The notes beneath the pieces are model-generated. The model had not been told where the DNA came from, searched no databases, and worked only from the letters and a program-made list of their open reading frames with translations. From Bog-756 sp963828385 (GTDB lineage: Bacteria > Actinomycetota > Acidimicrobiia > Acidimicrobiales > RAAP-2), in NCBI GenBank assembly GCA_963828385.1, contig CAWHEF010000002.1, positions 1,364,001-1,428,000 on the forward strand: a stretch of 64,000 nt of DNA, in the 5' to 3' direction. Positions 24,400-32,655 of this stretch are shown piece by piece (the stretch's first letter is position 1; each line of letters opens with the position of its first letter). Made by a program: the position numbers and the translations under genes.

Positions 24400-25481
24400 C
24401 CGTGCCGCCCGTGCGGCCCGATCTCGTGTCGCTCGACGGCTACCACTCGCCCCAGGTCGACGTCGAGGTCCGGCTCAACACCAACGAGTCCCCTCTACCG
24501 CCGCCGGAGGCCTGGCTCGACGCCGTCCGGGCCGGCCTGGCCGATCTCGAGCTGAACCGCTACCCGGACCGCGAGGCAACCGGCCTCAGGTATGCCGTCG
24601 CCGACCTCCACCGAGTCGAGCCCGAACGGGTCTTCTGCGCCAACGGGTCGAACGAGGTCCTCCAGTGCCTGTTCCTGGCGTTCGGCGGTCCGGGACGGAC
24701 CTCCGCCGTGTTCGAGCCCACGTACACGTTGCACCGCCACATCGCCAGGATCACCGGCACGACGGTGGCGGCCGGGGCGCGCCTCGGCGACTTCCGCCTC
24801 GACCTCTCCGAGGTGTCCCGCGTGGTCGCCGAGCACAGGCCGGAGCTCACGTTGCTCTGCTCACCCAACAACCCGAGCGGCCGGGCGGACCCGCTTTCCG
24901 ACATCGCCGCCGTGGTCGACGCCGCCCCCGGCCTGGTGGTGGTCGACGAGGCCTACGGCCAGTTCGCGCCCTTCTCCGCCCTCGACCTCCTGCCCGACCT
25001 CCTCGACGCCGGCAGTGACGCGGCGCCCCGGGTGGTGGTGGTGAGGACGTTCTCCAAGACGTGGTCGATGGCCGGGCTCAGGCTCGGGTACCTCATCGCC
25101 GATCCCCAGGTAGTGAAGGGCTGCGAGCTGGTGGCCCTGCCGTACCATCTCGACGCGGCCAAGCAGATGGCGGGCCGCCTGGCCCTCGAGTTCGTCGACG
25201 AGATGGATGCCCGGGTGGCCCTCCTCCGAGAGGAGCGGGGTCGCATCGCCGCCGGACTGTCCGGGCTGCCCGTCGAGACCTGGCCTTCGGACGCCAACTT
25301 CATTCTGTTCCGACCGCTCGACATGGAGGCAGGCCAGGTCTGGCAACGCCTGATCGATCGTTCGGTCCTCGTGCGAGACTGTTCGCGGTGGCCCGGTGTC
25401 GAGGGGTGCCTGCGGGTGACCGTGGGCACGCCCGAGGAGAACGACCGGTTCCTGTCCGCCCTGAACGAGAGCATGCTGTGA
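24396..25481 (+). CDS. hisC: Histidinol-phosphate aminotransferase
   Basis: A 361-aa class II PLP aminotransferase that converts imidazole-acetol phosphate to histidinol phosphate. Motifs visible are 'RLNTNESPLPPPEAW', 'YPDREATGLR', 'FCANGSNEVLQCLF', 'LLCSPNNPSGRADPL', 'VVVDEAYGQFA', the PLP Lys in 'VRTFSKTWSMAGLRLGYL', and the C-terminal Arg in 'CLRVTVGTPEEN'. GTG 24396 overlaps the hisD stop. The last codons, aacgagagcatgctg-tga, are the first copy of a four-fold 17-bp repeat running into hisB. Confidence 0.96.
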   Translation: MTVPPVRPDLVSLDGYHSPQVDVEVRLNTNESPLPPPEAWLDAVRAGLADLELNRYPDREATGLRYAVADLHRVEPERVFCANGSNEVLQCLFLAFGGPGRTSAVFEPTYTLHRHIARITGTTVAAGARLGDFRLDLSEVSRVVAEHRPELTLLCSPNNPSGRADPLSDIAAVVDAAPGLVVVDEAYGQFAPFSALDLLPDLLDAGSDAAPRVVVVRTFSKTWSMAGLRLGYLIADPQVVKGCELVALPYHLDAAKQMAGRLALEFVDEMDARVALLREERGRIAAGLSGLPVETWPSDANFILFRPLDMEAGQVWQRLIDRSVLVRDCSRWPGVEGCLRVTVGTPEENDRFLSALNESML

Positions 25482-25531
25482 ACGAGAGCCTGCGATGAAC
25501 GTGAGCGTGCTGTGATCGAGAGCCTGCTGTG
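25464..25531 (+). repeat. 17-bp tandem repeat, four copies, at the hisC-hisB junction
   Basis: Four head-to-tail 17-bp units fill 25464-25480 (aacgagagcatgctgtg), 25481-25497, 25498-25514 and 25515-25531. They differ at only a few bases. Copy 1 is the end of hisC, and the last three bases of copy 4 are the hisB GTG. Every copy ends in GTG or ATG followed by A, so each carries a potential start overlapping a TGA. Because 17 is not a multiple of three, the copies fall in different frames. Confidence 0.9.
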
Positions 25532-26173
25532 ACCGATCCGGTCGCGACCGGTGCGATGGTGGCCGGTACCGGCGGTGTTCGCCCGCGCACGGCCTCCGTG
25601 CACCGTGCCACCAAGGAGACGACCATCGACGTTCGCCTGGACATCGACGGCGCCGGCATCGTGGAGGTCGCGACGGGGCTCCCGTTCTTCGACCACATGG
25701 TGAGCCAGCTCGGCCGCCATGGCGGGTTCGACCTCACCGTGGACGCCCACGGCGACCTCCAGACCGACGCCCATCACACCGTCGAAGACGTCGGCATCGT
25801 CCTCGGCGACGCCCTGGCCCAGGCTCTCGGCGACAAGGCCGGCATCCGCCGGTTCGCGTCGATCGCCGTGCCGCTCGACGAGGCGCTGGTCGAGGTGGCG
25901 CTCGACCTCTCGGGTCGCCCGTTCCTCGCCTACGGGATCGAGTTCCCCCCCGACACCAACCCCCTCGGCACTCCGCCGTTCGACCCGCAGCTGGCCGAGG
26001 AGTTCTGGCGCGCCTTTGCCACGTCGGCCGGTATCACCCTGCACATCGGGCTCCGAAGCGGGAAGAACACCCACCACATCGTCGAGGCCTCGTTCAAGGG
26101 TGTCGCCCGCGCTCTGAAGGACGCCGTCCGCAGAGAGGGATCGGCCATCCCCTCGACCAAGGGCACCCTGTGA
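25529..26173 (+). CDS. hisB: Imidazoleglycerol-phosphate dehydratase
   Basis: A 214-aa manganese enzyme that dehydrates imidazoleglycerol phosphate. The two halves carry the metal-binding His/Glu motifs 'TGLPFFDHMVSQLGRHGGFD' and 'DAHHTVEDVGIVLGDAL', then 'KNTHHIVEASFKGVARALKD' near the end. It has no phosphatase domain, so a separate histidinol phosphatase is needed and is not in this window. GTG 25529 is the end of the fourth 17-bp repeat copy. About 20 residues precede the conserved start. Confidence 0.95.
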   Translation: MTDPVATGAMVAGTGGVRPRTASVHRATKETTIDVRLDIDGAGIVEVATGLPFFDHMVSQLGRHGGFDLTVDAHGDLQTDAHHTVEDVGIVLGDALAQALGDKAGIRRFASIAVPLDEALVEVALDLSGRPFLAYGIEFPPDTNPLGTPPFDPQLAEEFWRAFATSAGITLHIGLRSGKNTHHIVEASFKGVARALKDAVRREGSAIPSTKGTL

Positions 26174-26204
26174 CCGGGGTCCGGCCGCAGATGTCGCCCG
26201 TCCT

Positions 26205-26876
26205 GTGATCGCTGTCCTCGACTACGGCATCGGCAACCTCCGCTCCGCCGAGAAGGCCCTCCAGCACGTCGGCGCCGACGCCCGGCTGGTGGACGATCCT
26301 GACGCGGCGGTCGGTGCCGGCGGGATCGTGCTGCCCGGGGTGGGGGCGTTCGGCCCGTGTGCCCGGGCCCTGCGCGACCGGGGCTTCGACGGTCTCGTCC
26401 GGCAGGCGGTGGCCGGCGGAACACCGTTCCTCGGGATCTGCGTGGGCTTCCAGTTGCTCTACGAGGGTTCCGAGGAGAGCCCCGACGCACCCGGTCTCGG
26501 CCTGTTCGAGGGCGTGGTCCGGCGACTGCCCGACGGGGTCAAACGGCCCCAGATGCAGTGGAACCGGCTCCGGATGGAGCCCCGGTCGCGCCCCGAAGCC
26601 GGAGCGTCGCTGTTCGACGACGTCGCCGAGGGGGCGTGGGTCTACTTCGTCCACTCCTACGCGCCCGAGCGCACGGCCGACACCTCGTCCACCTGCGAGT
26701 ACGGCGAAACGCTCACGGCATCGGCAGAGCGGGACCGCCTGTTCGGCGTCCAGTTCCACCCCGAGAAGTCAGGGACGGTCGGGCTCTCGATCCTGTCCAA
26801 CTTCGTCGGCGTCGCCTCCGTGGACCGGGGCAGGCTGGACGGAGGTGGCCTGCTCGACCGGGGCTCGGCATCGTGA
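26205..26876 (+). CDS. hisH: Imidazole glycerol phosphate synthase, glutaminase subunit
   Basis: A 223-aa class I glutamine amidotransferase that feeds ammonia to HisF. The N-terminus shows 'IAVLDYGIGNLRSAEKAL', the oxyanion strand 'VLPGVGAFGPCARAL', the nucleophile Cys in 'FLGICVGFQLLYEGSEE', and the His-Glu pair in 'FGVQFHPEKSG'. 'RPQMQWNRL' corresponds to the family segment between them. GTG 26205 lies 31 bp after hisB. The stop overlaps hisA (GTGA). Confidence 0.95.
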   Translation: MIAVLDYGIGNLRSAEKALQHVGADARLVDDPDAAVGAGGIVLPGVGAFGPCARALRDRGFDGLVRQAVAGGTPFLGICVGFQLLYEGSEESPDAPGLGLFEGVVRRLPDGVKRPQMQWNRLRMEPRSRPEAGASLFDDVAEGAWVYFVHSYAPERTADTSSTCEYGETLTASAERDRLFGVQFHPEKSGTVGLSILSNFVGVASVDRGRLDGGGLLDRGSAS

Positions 26877-27655
26877 CCGAGCTCTACCCCGCCGTCGACA
26901 TCCGCGGCGGTCACGCCGTACGCCTGGTGCAGGGGGACTTCGACCGTGAGCACGTCTACGGCGACCCGGTGGAGCTGGCCCGGCAGTTCGCGTCGGCCGG
27001 TGCCCACTGGCTGCACGTGGTCGACCTCGACGGGGCGCTCCGTGGCCGGGCGGCGAACCGCGCCGCCGTCCTCGCTGTGGCCGACGCGGTGGACGTCCCG
27101 GTCCAGGCGGGGGGCGGGGTGCGGACCGAGGCCGACGTCGACGAGCTGCTGGACGGGGGAGTGGCGCGGGTCGTGATGGGCACCGCCGCCCTCGAGGACG
27201 GCGAGCTCGTGGCCAGGATGTCGAAACGTCATCCGGGCGCGGTCGCCGCGGGCCTCGACTACCGGCACCGGCCCGACGGTGGGAACGAGCTGGCGACCCG
27301 CGGGTGGGAGAAGGGGAGTGGGAGCTCCCTCCACACCGTCCTCGCCGCCCTCGAGGATGCCGGGGTCGCCGCCGTCGTCGTGACGGCGATCGACCGGGAC
27401 GGGACCCTGGCCGGACCGGATCTTCCCGGGTTGGAGTCGGTGCTGGCCGCCACCGCGATCCCGGTGATCGCCTCGGGTGGGGTCGGCGGCGTCGCCGACG
27501 TCGCCGCCCTCGCCTCGCTCTGCGTTCCCGGGAGCGCATCCGATGCCGCCGGAGCGGCGGGGCGTCGTCTGGCCGGGATCATCACCGGCAAGGCCCTGGT
27601 CGACGGTCGGCTGACCGTGGAGGAGGGGGTGGACGCGTGCACGCCGTCCGGGTGA
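26873..27655 (+). CDS. hisA: Phosphoribosyl-formimino-AICAR isomerase
   Basis: A 260-aa beta/alpha barrel that isomerises ProFAR in histidine synthesis. 'LYPAVDIRGGHAVRLVQGDF' holds the first catalytic Asp, 'VDLDGALRGRAANR' and 'VPVQAGGGVRT' the phosphate loops, and 'VVVTAIDRDGTLAGPD' the second Asp. In Streptomyces and Mycobacterium the equivalent is PriA, which also does the TrpF step; a separate trpF at 43037 suggests this one need only serve histidine. A Gly/Ala-rich insert near residues 215-230 is unusual. It overlaps hisF by 19 bp. Confidence 0.93.
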   Translation: MTELYPAVDIRGGHAVRLVQGDFDREHVYGDPVELARQFASAGAHWLHVVDLDGALRGRAANRAAVLAVADAVDVPVQAGGGVRTEADVDELLDGGVARVVMGTAALEDGELVARMSKRHPGAVAAGLDYRHRPDGGNELATRGWEKGSGSSLHTVLAALEDAGVAAVVVTAIDRDGTLAGPDLPGLESVLAATAIPVIASGGVGGVADVAALASLCVPGSASDAAGAAGRRLAGIITGKALVDGRLTVEEGVDACTPSG

Positions 27656-28428
27656 TCCCCTGCCTCGACGTCGACGGGGGCCGGGTGGTGAAGGGGGTCC
27701 GGTTCGAGAACCTGGTCGATGCCGGCGACCCGGTCGTCCTCGCCCGACGCTACGACGCCGAGGGCGCCGACGAGCTCGTGTTCCTCGACATCACAGCGTC
27801 GTCGGACGATCGCCGGACGATGGTCGAGGTCGCCTCGCGCACCGCCGACGCCGTGTTCATCCCCTTCACCGTGGGCGGCGGGGTCCGCACGGTCGAGGAC
27901 GCCCGAGCCCTGCTGCGCGCCGGTGCCGACAAGGTCGGGCTCAACACGGCGGCGGTCGACCGCCCCCGGCTCGTCGCCGAGCTGGCCGAGGAGTTCGGCG
28001 CCCAGTGCGTCGTCGTCGCTGTCGATGCCCGTCGCCGGCGGGACGGCGGGGGCTGGGAGGTCTTCACCCACGGCGGTCGGACACCCACCGGCCTCGACGC
28101 CGTCCCGTGGGCGGAGCGGTGCGCATCGCTCGGTGCCGGCGAGATCCTCCTCACCTCGATGGACCGCGACGGCACGAGGGACGGGTTCGACCTCGCCCTC
28201 ACCCGGACGGTGGCCGAGGCCTGCCCGGTGCCGGTGATCGCCTCGGGCGGGGTGGGCGGCCTCGACCACCTCGTGGAGGGGGCCACGACGGGACGGGCGG
28301 ACGCCGTGCTGGCGGCGTCGATCTTCCATCTGGGCGAGCACACCGTGGCCGAGGCGAAGGCGCACCTGGCGGCAGCGGGCGTGAGCGTCCGTCCTGGCCC
28401 GGCGACACCGGTCATGGCGGCGGGGTGA
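27637..28428 (+). CDS. hisF: Imidazole glycerol phosphate synthase, cyclase subunit
   Basis: A 263-aa beta/alpha barrel that closes the imidazole ring with ammonia from HisH. Catalytic Asp residues lie in 'RVIPCLDVDGGRVVKGVRF' and 'ILLTSMDRDGTRDGFDLAL'. 'FTVGGGVRTVEDARALLRAG' and 'VIASGGVGGLDHLVEG' bind phosphates. GTG 27637 gives the standard N-terminus and lies inside hisA, so the two are coupled. It ends the tight run hisD-hisF. Confidence 0.95.
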   Translation: MHAVRVIPCLDVDGGRVVKGVRFENLVDAGDPVVLARRYDAEGADELVFLDITASSDDRRTMVEVASRTADAVFIPFTVGGGVRTVEDARALLRAGADKVGLNTAAVDRPRLVAELAEEFGAQCVVVAVDARRRRDGGGWEVFTHGGRTPTGLDAVPWAERCASLGAGEILLTSMDRDGTRDGFDLALTRTVAEACPVPVIASGGVGGLDHLVEGATTGRADAVLAASIFHLGEHTVAEAKAHLAAAGVSVRPGPATPVMAAG

Positions 28429-28442
28429 CGAACCCCCTGCGG

Positions 28443-28448
28443 TAGCCT
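28443..28448 (+). promoter_or_regulatory. Candidate internal -10 box before the GroES-like gene
   Basis: TAGCCT ends six bases before GTG 28455, in the 26-bp gap after hisF. It suggests the GroES-like gene, hisI, trpE and ygfZ can be transcribed separately. Confidence 0.45.
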
Positions 28449-28454
28449 GGTCTC

Positions 28455-28925
28455 GTGGCAACGATGGCGACCGGCGCGACCACCGGCGCGCCCGGTGCGA
28501 CGGCCGAGGCGACGAGATCCCCGTCCGCCGACGAGGGGCAGGCGGGCCCCGGGCGTGCTCCCGGCAACGGGGCGGCCGAGGACTCGGCCGTCACGCGTGT
28601 CGAGGACGATGCCTCCCGGCTGCCGATCACGATGCTCGCCGACAGGGTGCTGGTCAGGGTCAGCCAGGCCGACGGCGAGCGCCGGTCGAGGGCGGGCATC
28701 GTCATCCCGGCCACGGCCCAGGTGTCCCGCCGGCTGTCGTGGGCCGAGGCGGTGGCGGTCGGTCCTCACGTGCGGGCGGTCAAGACGGGTGACGCCGTCC
28801 TGTTCAACCCCGACGACCGGTTCGAGGTCGAGGTCCACGGGGAGGAGTTCGTGATCCTGCGAGAGCGGGACATCCACGCCGTCGCCGCCACCCGGATCGA
28901 CGGTGGCACCGGCCTCTACCTCTGA
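28455..28925 (+). CDS. GroES-like co-chaperonin family protein in the his operon
   Basis: A 156-aa protein. The first 55 residues are Ala/Gly/Pro-rich and disordered; residues 57-150 match the GroES (cpn10) fold: 'ITMLADRVLVRVS', the mobile-loop-like 'RRSRAGIVIPATAQ', 'AEAVAVGPHVRAVKTGDAVL' and 'VHGEEFVILRERDIHAV'. The Gly-Ile-Val-Ile-Pro of the loop resembles the GroEL-binding tripeptide region of true GroES. It sits between hisF and hisI with no groEL nearby, so it may be an accessory co-chaperonin or a diverged protein with another role. ATG 28464 is an alternative start. Confidence 0.78.
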   Translation: MATMATGATTGAPGATAEATRSPSADEGQAGPGRAPGNGAAEDSAVTRVEDDASRLPITMLADRVLVRVSQADGERRSRAGIVIPATAQVSRRLSWAEAVAVGPHVRAVKTGDAVLFNPDDRFEVEVHGEEFVILRERDIHAVAATRIDGGTGLYL

Positions 28926-28946
28926 GGACGTCGAGGAGCACCTGTC

Positions 28947-29402
28947 ATGGCACCCATTTCCCAACCGGACCCGGCGCCCTCGCCGGGGCCAGATGGTGGC
29001 TCTCGCCCGGTGGGCGCGGTCCTGGCGGACGAGTTCACCGCCAGGCCGGTCGCTTTCCGTGAGGAGCAGCTGGCCGACATCGCCTACAACCCCGACGGTC
29101 TGGTGGCCGCCATCGTCCAGGACGCCACCGATTCGGCCGTGCTCATGTTCGCCTGGATGAGCAGGGAGTCCCTGCGCCGCACTCTGGAGACCGGACGCAC
29201 CTGGTTCTGGAGCCGGAGCCGGCAGGAGCTCTGGTGCAAGGGGGAGACCTCGGGAGACCGTCAGTACGTGCGGAGCGTGCACTACGACTGCGACGGTGAC
29301 GCGCTGCTGGTGGTCGTCGACCAGGCCGGCGCCGGTGCCTGCCACACCGGCAACCGGACCTGCTTCTTCCGCTCCTTCTCCGACCGGCCTCCTTCCTCGT
29401 GA
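28947..29402 (+). CDS. hisI: Phosphoribosyl-AMP cyclohydrolase
   Basis: A 151-aa zinc enzyme that opens the purine ring of PR-AMP in histidine synthesis. 'AYNPDGLVAAIVQDATD', 'VLMFAWMSRESLRRTLETGR', 'WSRSRQELWCKGETSG' and the metal-binding 'DCDGDALL' and 'GACHTGNRTCFF' are all present. There is no HisE pyrophosphohydrolase domain, so hisE must be elsewhere. ATG 28947 has GAGGAG eight bases upstream, one of the clearer ribosome-binding sites here. It overlaps trpE by 4 bp. Confidence 0.94.
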   Translation: MAPISQPDPAPSPGPDGGSRPVGAVLADEFTARPVAFREEQLADIAYNPDGLVAAIVQDATDSAVLMFAWMSRESLRRTLETGRTWFWSRSRQELWCKGETSGDRQYVRSVHYDCDGDALLVVVDQAGAGACHTGNRTCFFRSFSDRPPSS

Positions 29403-30967
29403 CCGGGACCCCGGTCCGCGACGAGGTGGGATCGGGCCTGGAGGAGTTCAGACGCCTGGCTTCGTCGCACCGCATCGTCCCGGTCTGGCGCGAGCTGGTG
29501 GCCGACACCGTCACCCCGGTGGCGGCGTTCCTCACCGTGGTCGGGGAACGACCGGGCTTCCTGCTCGAGTCGGTCGAAGGCGGTGAGCGGTGGGGCCGCT
29601 ACTCGTTCGTGGGCCGGAACCCGCTCGCCACCCTGACGGCGGTGGGCGGCGCCGTCTCCACCTCGGGCCCGTTGGACCTCGACGCAGCCACCGGCACGAC
29701 GCTGGCCGACAGCGGGGGGATCCTCGACGCCATGGAAGTCGTACTCGACACCTTCCGCTCTCCGGACCTGCCCGATCTGCCTCCGCTCCACGCCGGGCTC
29801 GTCGGGTACCTGGGCTACGACGTCATCCGGGAGATCGAGCACTTGCCGGCGACTCCGCCGGACGACCTGGGCCACCCCGACGCCGCCCTGACGGTGATCG
29901 GTCAGCTGGCCGCCTTCGACCACTGGCGCCAGCGGGTCGTGCTCGTGGACAACGTGGTCATCGAACCGGCCTGGACCGGCGACGAGCTCGACGCCGCCTA
30001 CGAAGCGGCGGAGCTGCGGCTGGAGGAGCTGGCCGCCGACTGTGTCCGACCGATCGACCAGCCGGCCCGCCCGATTCCCGAGAGGTCCAGCCCGCCGCGA
30101 GACGTCCGGCGCACCTTGACCGATTCCCTCTACGAGGAAGCCGTCCGGGTCGGGAAGGACCACATCCGGGCCGGCGACGTGTTCCAGGTCGTCCTCTCGC
30201 AGCGCTACGACCTCGACGCGCTCGGGGTCGATCCGTTCGATGTCTACCGGGTGCTCCGCCTGGTGAACCCGAGCCCCTATCTGTACTTCCTACGCGTCCC
30301 CGCGGTCACCGTGGTGGGTGCCTCGCCCGAGCCGATGGTCCGGCTGCGCGACGGCACGGTCGTGTCCCGGCCCATCGCCGGCTCCCGACCCCGAGGGTCC
30401 ACACCCGAAGCCGACCGAAGGTTCGAAGGCGAGTTGGTCGAGGACCCCAAAGAGGTCGCCGAGCACGTGATGCTGGTCGACCTGGCCCGCAACGACGTGG
30501 GACGGGTGGTGACCTTCGGCACCGAGCAGGTGGAGGAGCTCATGGTGGTCGAGCGCTACAGCCACATCATGCACATGACGTCCCAGGTCTGCGGCCGGTT
30601 GGCGCCGGGAAAGGGTCCGGTCGACGTCTTGCGGGCCACCCTCCCCGCCGGCACGCTGTCGGGAGCGCCCAAGGTGCGCGCCATGGAGATCATCGACGAC
30701 CTCGAACCGACCAAGCGGGGCGTCTACGGGGGCGTTGTCGGTTACATCGACTTCTCCGGCAACCTCGACACCGCCATCGCCATCAGGACCATGACGGTGG
30801 GGCCCGACGGCAGGGCATCGGTCCAGGCGGGAGCGGGCATCGTGGCCGACAGCGATCCGGCGACCGAGAACGCCGAGTGCGGGCACAAGGCGGCCGCCGT
30901 GCTCTCGGCGGTGGCGATGGCGCGCGCCATGGAACGCGCAGCGGATCCCGGAGGTGACCGGGGATGA
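29399..30967 (+). CDS. trpE: Anthranilate synthase component I
   Basis: A 522-aa enzyme converting chorismate to anthranilate with ammonia from TrpG. The N-terminal domain has the tryptophan-feedback motif 'FLLESVEGGERWGRYSFVG'. The catalytic domain shows 'KDHIRAGDVFQVVLSQRYDL', 'RPIAGSRPRGSTPEADRRFE', 'LVDLARNDVGRV', 'LPAGTLSGAPKVRAMEIID' and 'GGVVGYIDFSGNLDTAIAIR'. GTG 29399 overlaps hisI, so trpE may be coupled to histidine genes. trpG and trpD are not in the window, and trpC-F-B-A lie 11 kb away. It overlaps ygfZ by 4 bp. Confidence 0.96.
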   Translation: MTGTPVRDEVGSGLEEFRRLASSHRIVPVWRELVADTVTPVAAFLTVVGERPGFLLESVEGGERWGRYSFVGRNPLATLTAVGGAVSTSGPLDLDAATGTTLADSGGILDAMEVVLDTFRSPDLPDLPPLHAGLVGYLGYDVIREIEHLPATPPDDLGHPDAALTVIGQLAAFDHWRQRVVLVDNVVIEPAWTGDELDAAYEAAELRLEELAADCVRPIDQPARPIPERSSPPRDVRRTLTDSLYEEAVRVGKDHIRAGDVFQVVLSQRYDLDALGVDPFDVYRVLRLVNPSPYLYFLRVPAVTVVGASPEPMVRLRDGTVVSRPIAGSRPRGSTPEADRRFEGELVEDPKEVAEHVMLVDLARNDVGRVVTFGTEQVEELMVVERYSHIMHMTSQVCGRLAPGKGPVDVLRATLPAGTLSGAPKVRAMEIIDDLEPTKRGVYGGVVGYIDFSGNLDTAIAIRTMTVGPDGRASVQAGAGIVADSDPATENAECGHKAAAVLSAVAMARAMERAADPGGDRG

Positions 30968-31914
30968 CGGCGCCGTCGACCGGGCTGCGGGGCTATGCCG
31001 AGTTGCGGTCCTCGGCGGCCTGGTATCCACTCGACAGGGACGTGCTGTCCGTGACCGGACGGGACGCCGGTCCCTACCTCCAGGGGCAGTGCAGCCAGGA
31101 CGTGGAGGCTCTCGCCCCGGGTCGAGGGGCCGAGGCCCTCCTGTTGAGCCCCCAGGGGAAGGTCGAGGTCTACCTGCGGGTGACGGCGTCGGTGGACGGA
31201 GGCTTCGTGCTCGACACCGATCCCGGGTACGGTCCGGCGGTGGCGGCCCGGCTCGAGCGGTTCCGGCTCCGGACCGACGTGACGGTCGAGCCGCTCGACT
31301 GGCGGTGTATCGCCGTGCGGGGCCCGGACGCCGCGTCCACTGTGGACGGCCCGCCGCCCGTCAGCGCCTCGGTCGAGTGGCCCACGGTCACCGGCGTCGA
31401 TCTCCTGGGCCCGGCCCCCGGTCGTGACGAGGCCGCCCGTTCGTGGCTGGCTGACGGCGTGGTGGAGTGCGACGCCGAGGCTTGGGAGGCGGTCAGGATC
31501 GAGGCCGGGATCCCGGTCAACGGGCGCGAGATCGTGGAGGGCACCATCGCCGCCGAGGTGGGTCTCGTCGACCGGGCCGTCTCCTTCGCCAAGGGGTGCT
31601 TCACCGGCCAGGAGCTGGTGGCCCGGCTCGACGCCCGCGGGTCGAAGGTGGCCCGGTCGCTGTGCGGCGTCGTCCTCGACACCAAAGATCGTGGGTCGGT
31701 CCCATCGCCCGAGACCCTGGTCGCCGCCACGGTGCGGACGCCGGACGAGGCGTTCGACGTCGGTCACCTGTCGTCGGTGGCCTGGTCACCACGGCTGGGG
31801 ACGACCGTGGCCCTGGCCACGTTGCATCGTCGGGTCGTGCCGACCGCTCCGGTGGTCGTCGACGACGGGACGTCGTCGCTTTTGGCCGAGGCCCGGCCCC
31901 TGCCACTCGTGTAG
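30964..31914 (+). CDS. ygfZ: Folate-binding YgfZ/GcvT-like protein
   Basis: A 316-aa protein of the YgfZ/IBA57 family, a tetrahydrofolate-binding relative of GcvT that helps assemble or repair Fe-S enzymes. The diagnostic 'FAKGCFTGQELVARLDARG' with its conserved Cys lies near residue 218. The start region 'VLSVTGRDAGPYLQGQCSQD' and 'LLLSPQGKVEVYLRV' also match. ATG 30964 overlaps the trpE stop (ATGA), so it ends the his/trpE transcript. The link to trpE is positional only. Confidence 0.9.
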   Translation: MTAPSTGLRGYAELRSSAAWYPLDRDVLSVTGRDAGPYLQGQCSQDVEALAPGRGAEALLLSPQGKVEVYLRVTASVDGGFVLDTDPGYGPAVAARLERFRLRTDVTVEPLDWRCIAVRGPDAASTVDGPPPVSASVEWPTVTGVDLLGPAPGRDEAARSWLADGVVECDAEAWEAVRIEAGIPVNGREIVEGTIAAEVGLVDRAVSFAKGCFTGQELVARLDARGSKVARSLCGVVLDTKDRGSVPSPETLVAATVRTPDEAFDVGHLSSVAWSPRLGTTVALATLHRRVVPTAPVVVDDGTSSLLAEARPLPLV

Positions 31915-32030
31915 ACCCCTCAATCGCTCGTGAAGACCTCTCGGCCACTCCCGAGGCCCCTCCATGCCCGAGCACGTACCGAGGGGCCGGGTGTTTGACC
32001 TCGGCCCCTGGACACTCGGCGAGCGATGCA

Positions 32031-32049
32031 GTATTATACCGAGTATGCT
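32031..32049 (+). promoter_or_regulatory. Candidate PadR promoter/operator region
   Basis: An AT-rich patch rare in this DNA. It holds a 9-bp palindrome GTATTATAC (32031-32039) and a -10-like TATGCT (32044-32049). PadR regulators usually repress their own promoter, so this is the likely operator. Confidence 0.5.
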
Positions 32050-32067
32050 AACGAGGTCGGAATCCAC

Positions 32068-32655
32068 ATGAGCGTTCGCCACGCCCTGCTGGCGTTACTG
32101 AGCGAGGGCCCCAAGTACGGGTTCCAGCTGCGGCAAGAGTTCGAGGAGAGGACGGGCGAGGTCTGGCCCTTGAACGTCGGCCAGGTGTACACCACGCTGC
32201 AACGCCTCGAGCGCGATGGGCTGGTCGAATCCGAGGACACCGCAGCCGAGGGCCCCCAGAATTCGTTTCGCCTGACGACAGAGGGCGATGCAGAGCTGGC
32301 TCAATGGCTCCGCACCCCGCCCGACCTCAGCTCGCCGCCCCGTGACGAGCTGGTGATCAAGATCATGGTGGCGCTCGGGATGCCCGGCGTCGACGTCCAC
32401 GAGGTGATCCAGGTGCATCGCCGCTACCTGGTCCAGCTCATGCAACAATGGACCCGTCTCAAGGAGGACGAAGCCCGCTTCGACCTCGGGTTCGCGCTGG
32501 TTGTCGACGCCGAGCTGTTCCGCCTGGACGCGCTCGTCCGGTGGCTCGACTCCGCCGACGGCCGGATCATGCGTGCGGCGTCCGAGCCCCCTAGACCCCG
32601 ACCGGAGTCCTTCCCGATGCCGAAGGTTCGACGGAGGGCAGGGGTGAGGCCATGA
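32068..32655 (+). CDS. PadR-family transcriptional regulator
   Basis: A 195-aa regulator. The N-terminal winged helix reads 'MSVRHALLALLSEGPKYGFQ' followed by 'VYTTLQRLERDGLVESED'. The C-terminal half is helical and resembles the dimerising Vir_act_alpha_C domain ('HEVIQVHRRYLVQLMQQW'). ATG 32068 gives the standard PadR start; ATG 32026 is also in frame but lies in the promoter. It overlaps the ABC ATPase gene by 4 bp, so it probably represses this exporter and responds to its substrate or to envelope stress. Confidence 0.9.
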   Translation: MSVRHALLALLSEGPKYGFQLRQEFEERTGEVWPLNVGQVYTTLQRLERDGLVESEDTAAEGPQNSFRLTTEGDAELAQWLRTPPDLSSPPRDELVIKIMVALGMPGVDVHEVIQVHRRYLVQLMQQWTRLKEDEARFDLGFALVVDAELFRLDALVRWLDSADGRIMRAASEPPRPRPESFPMPKVRRRAGVRP

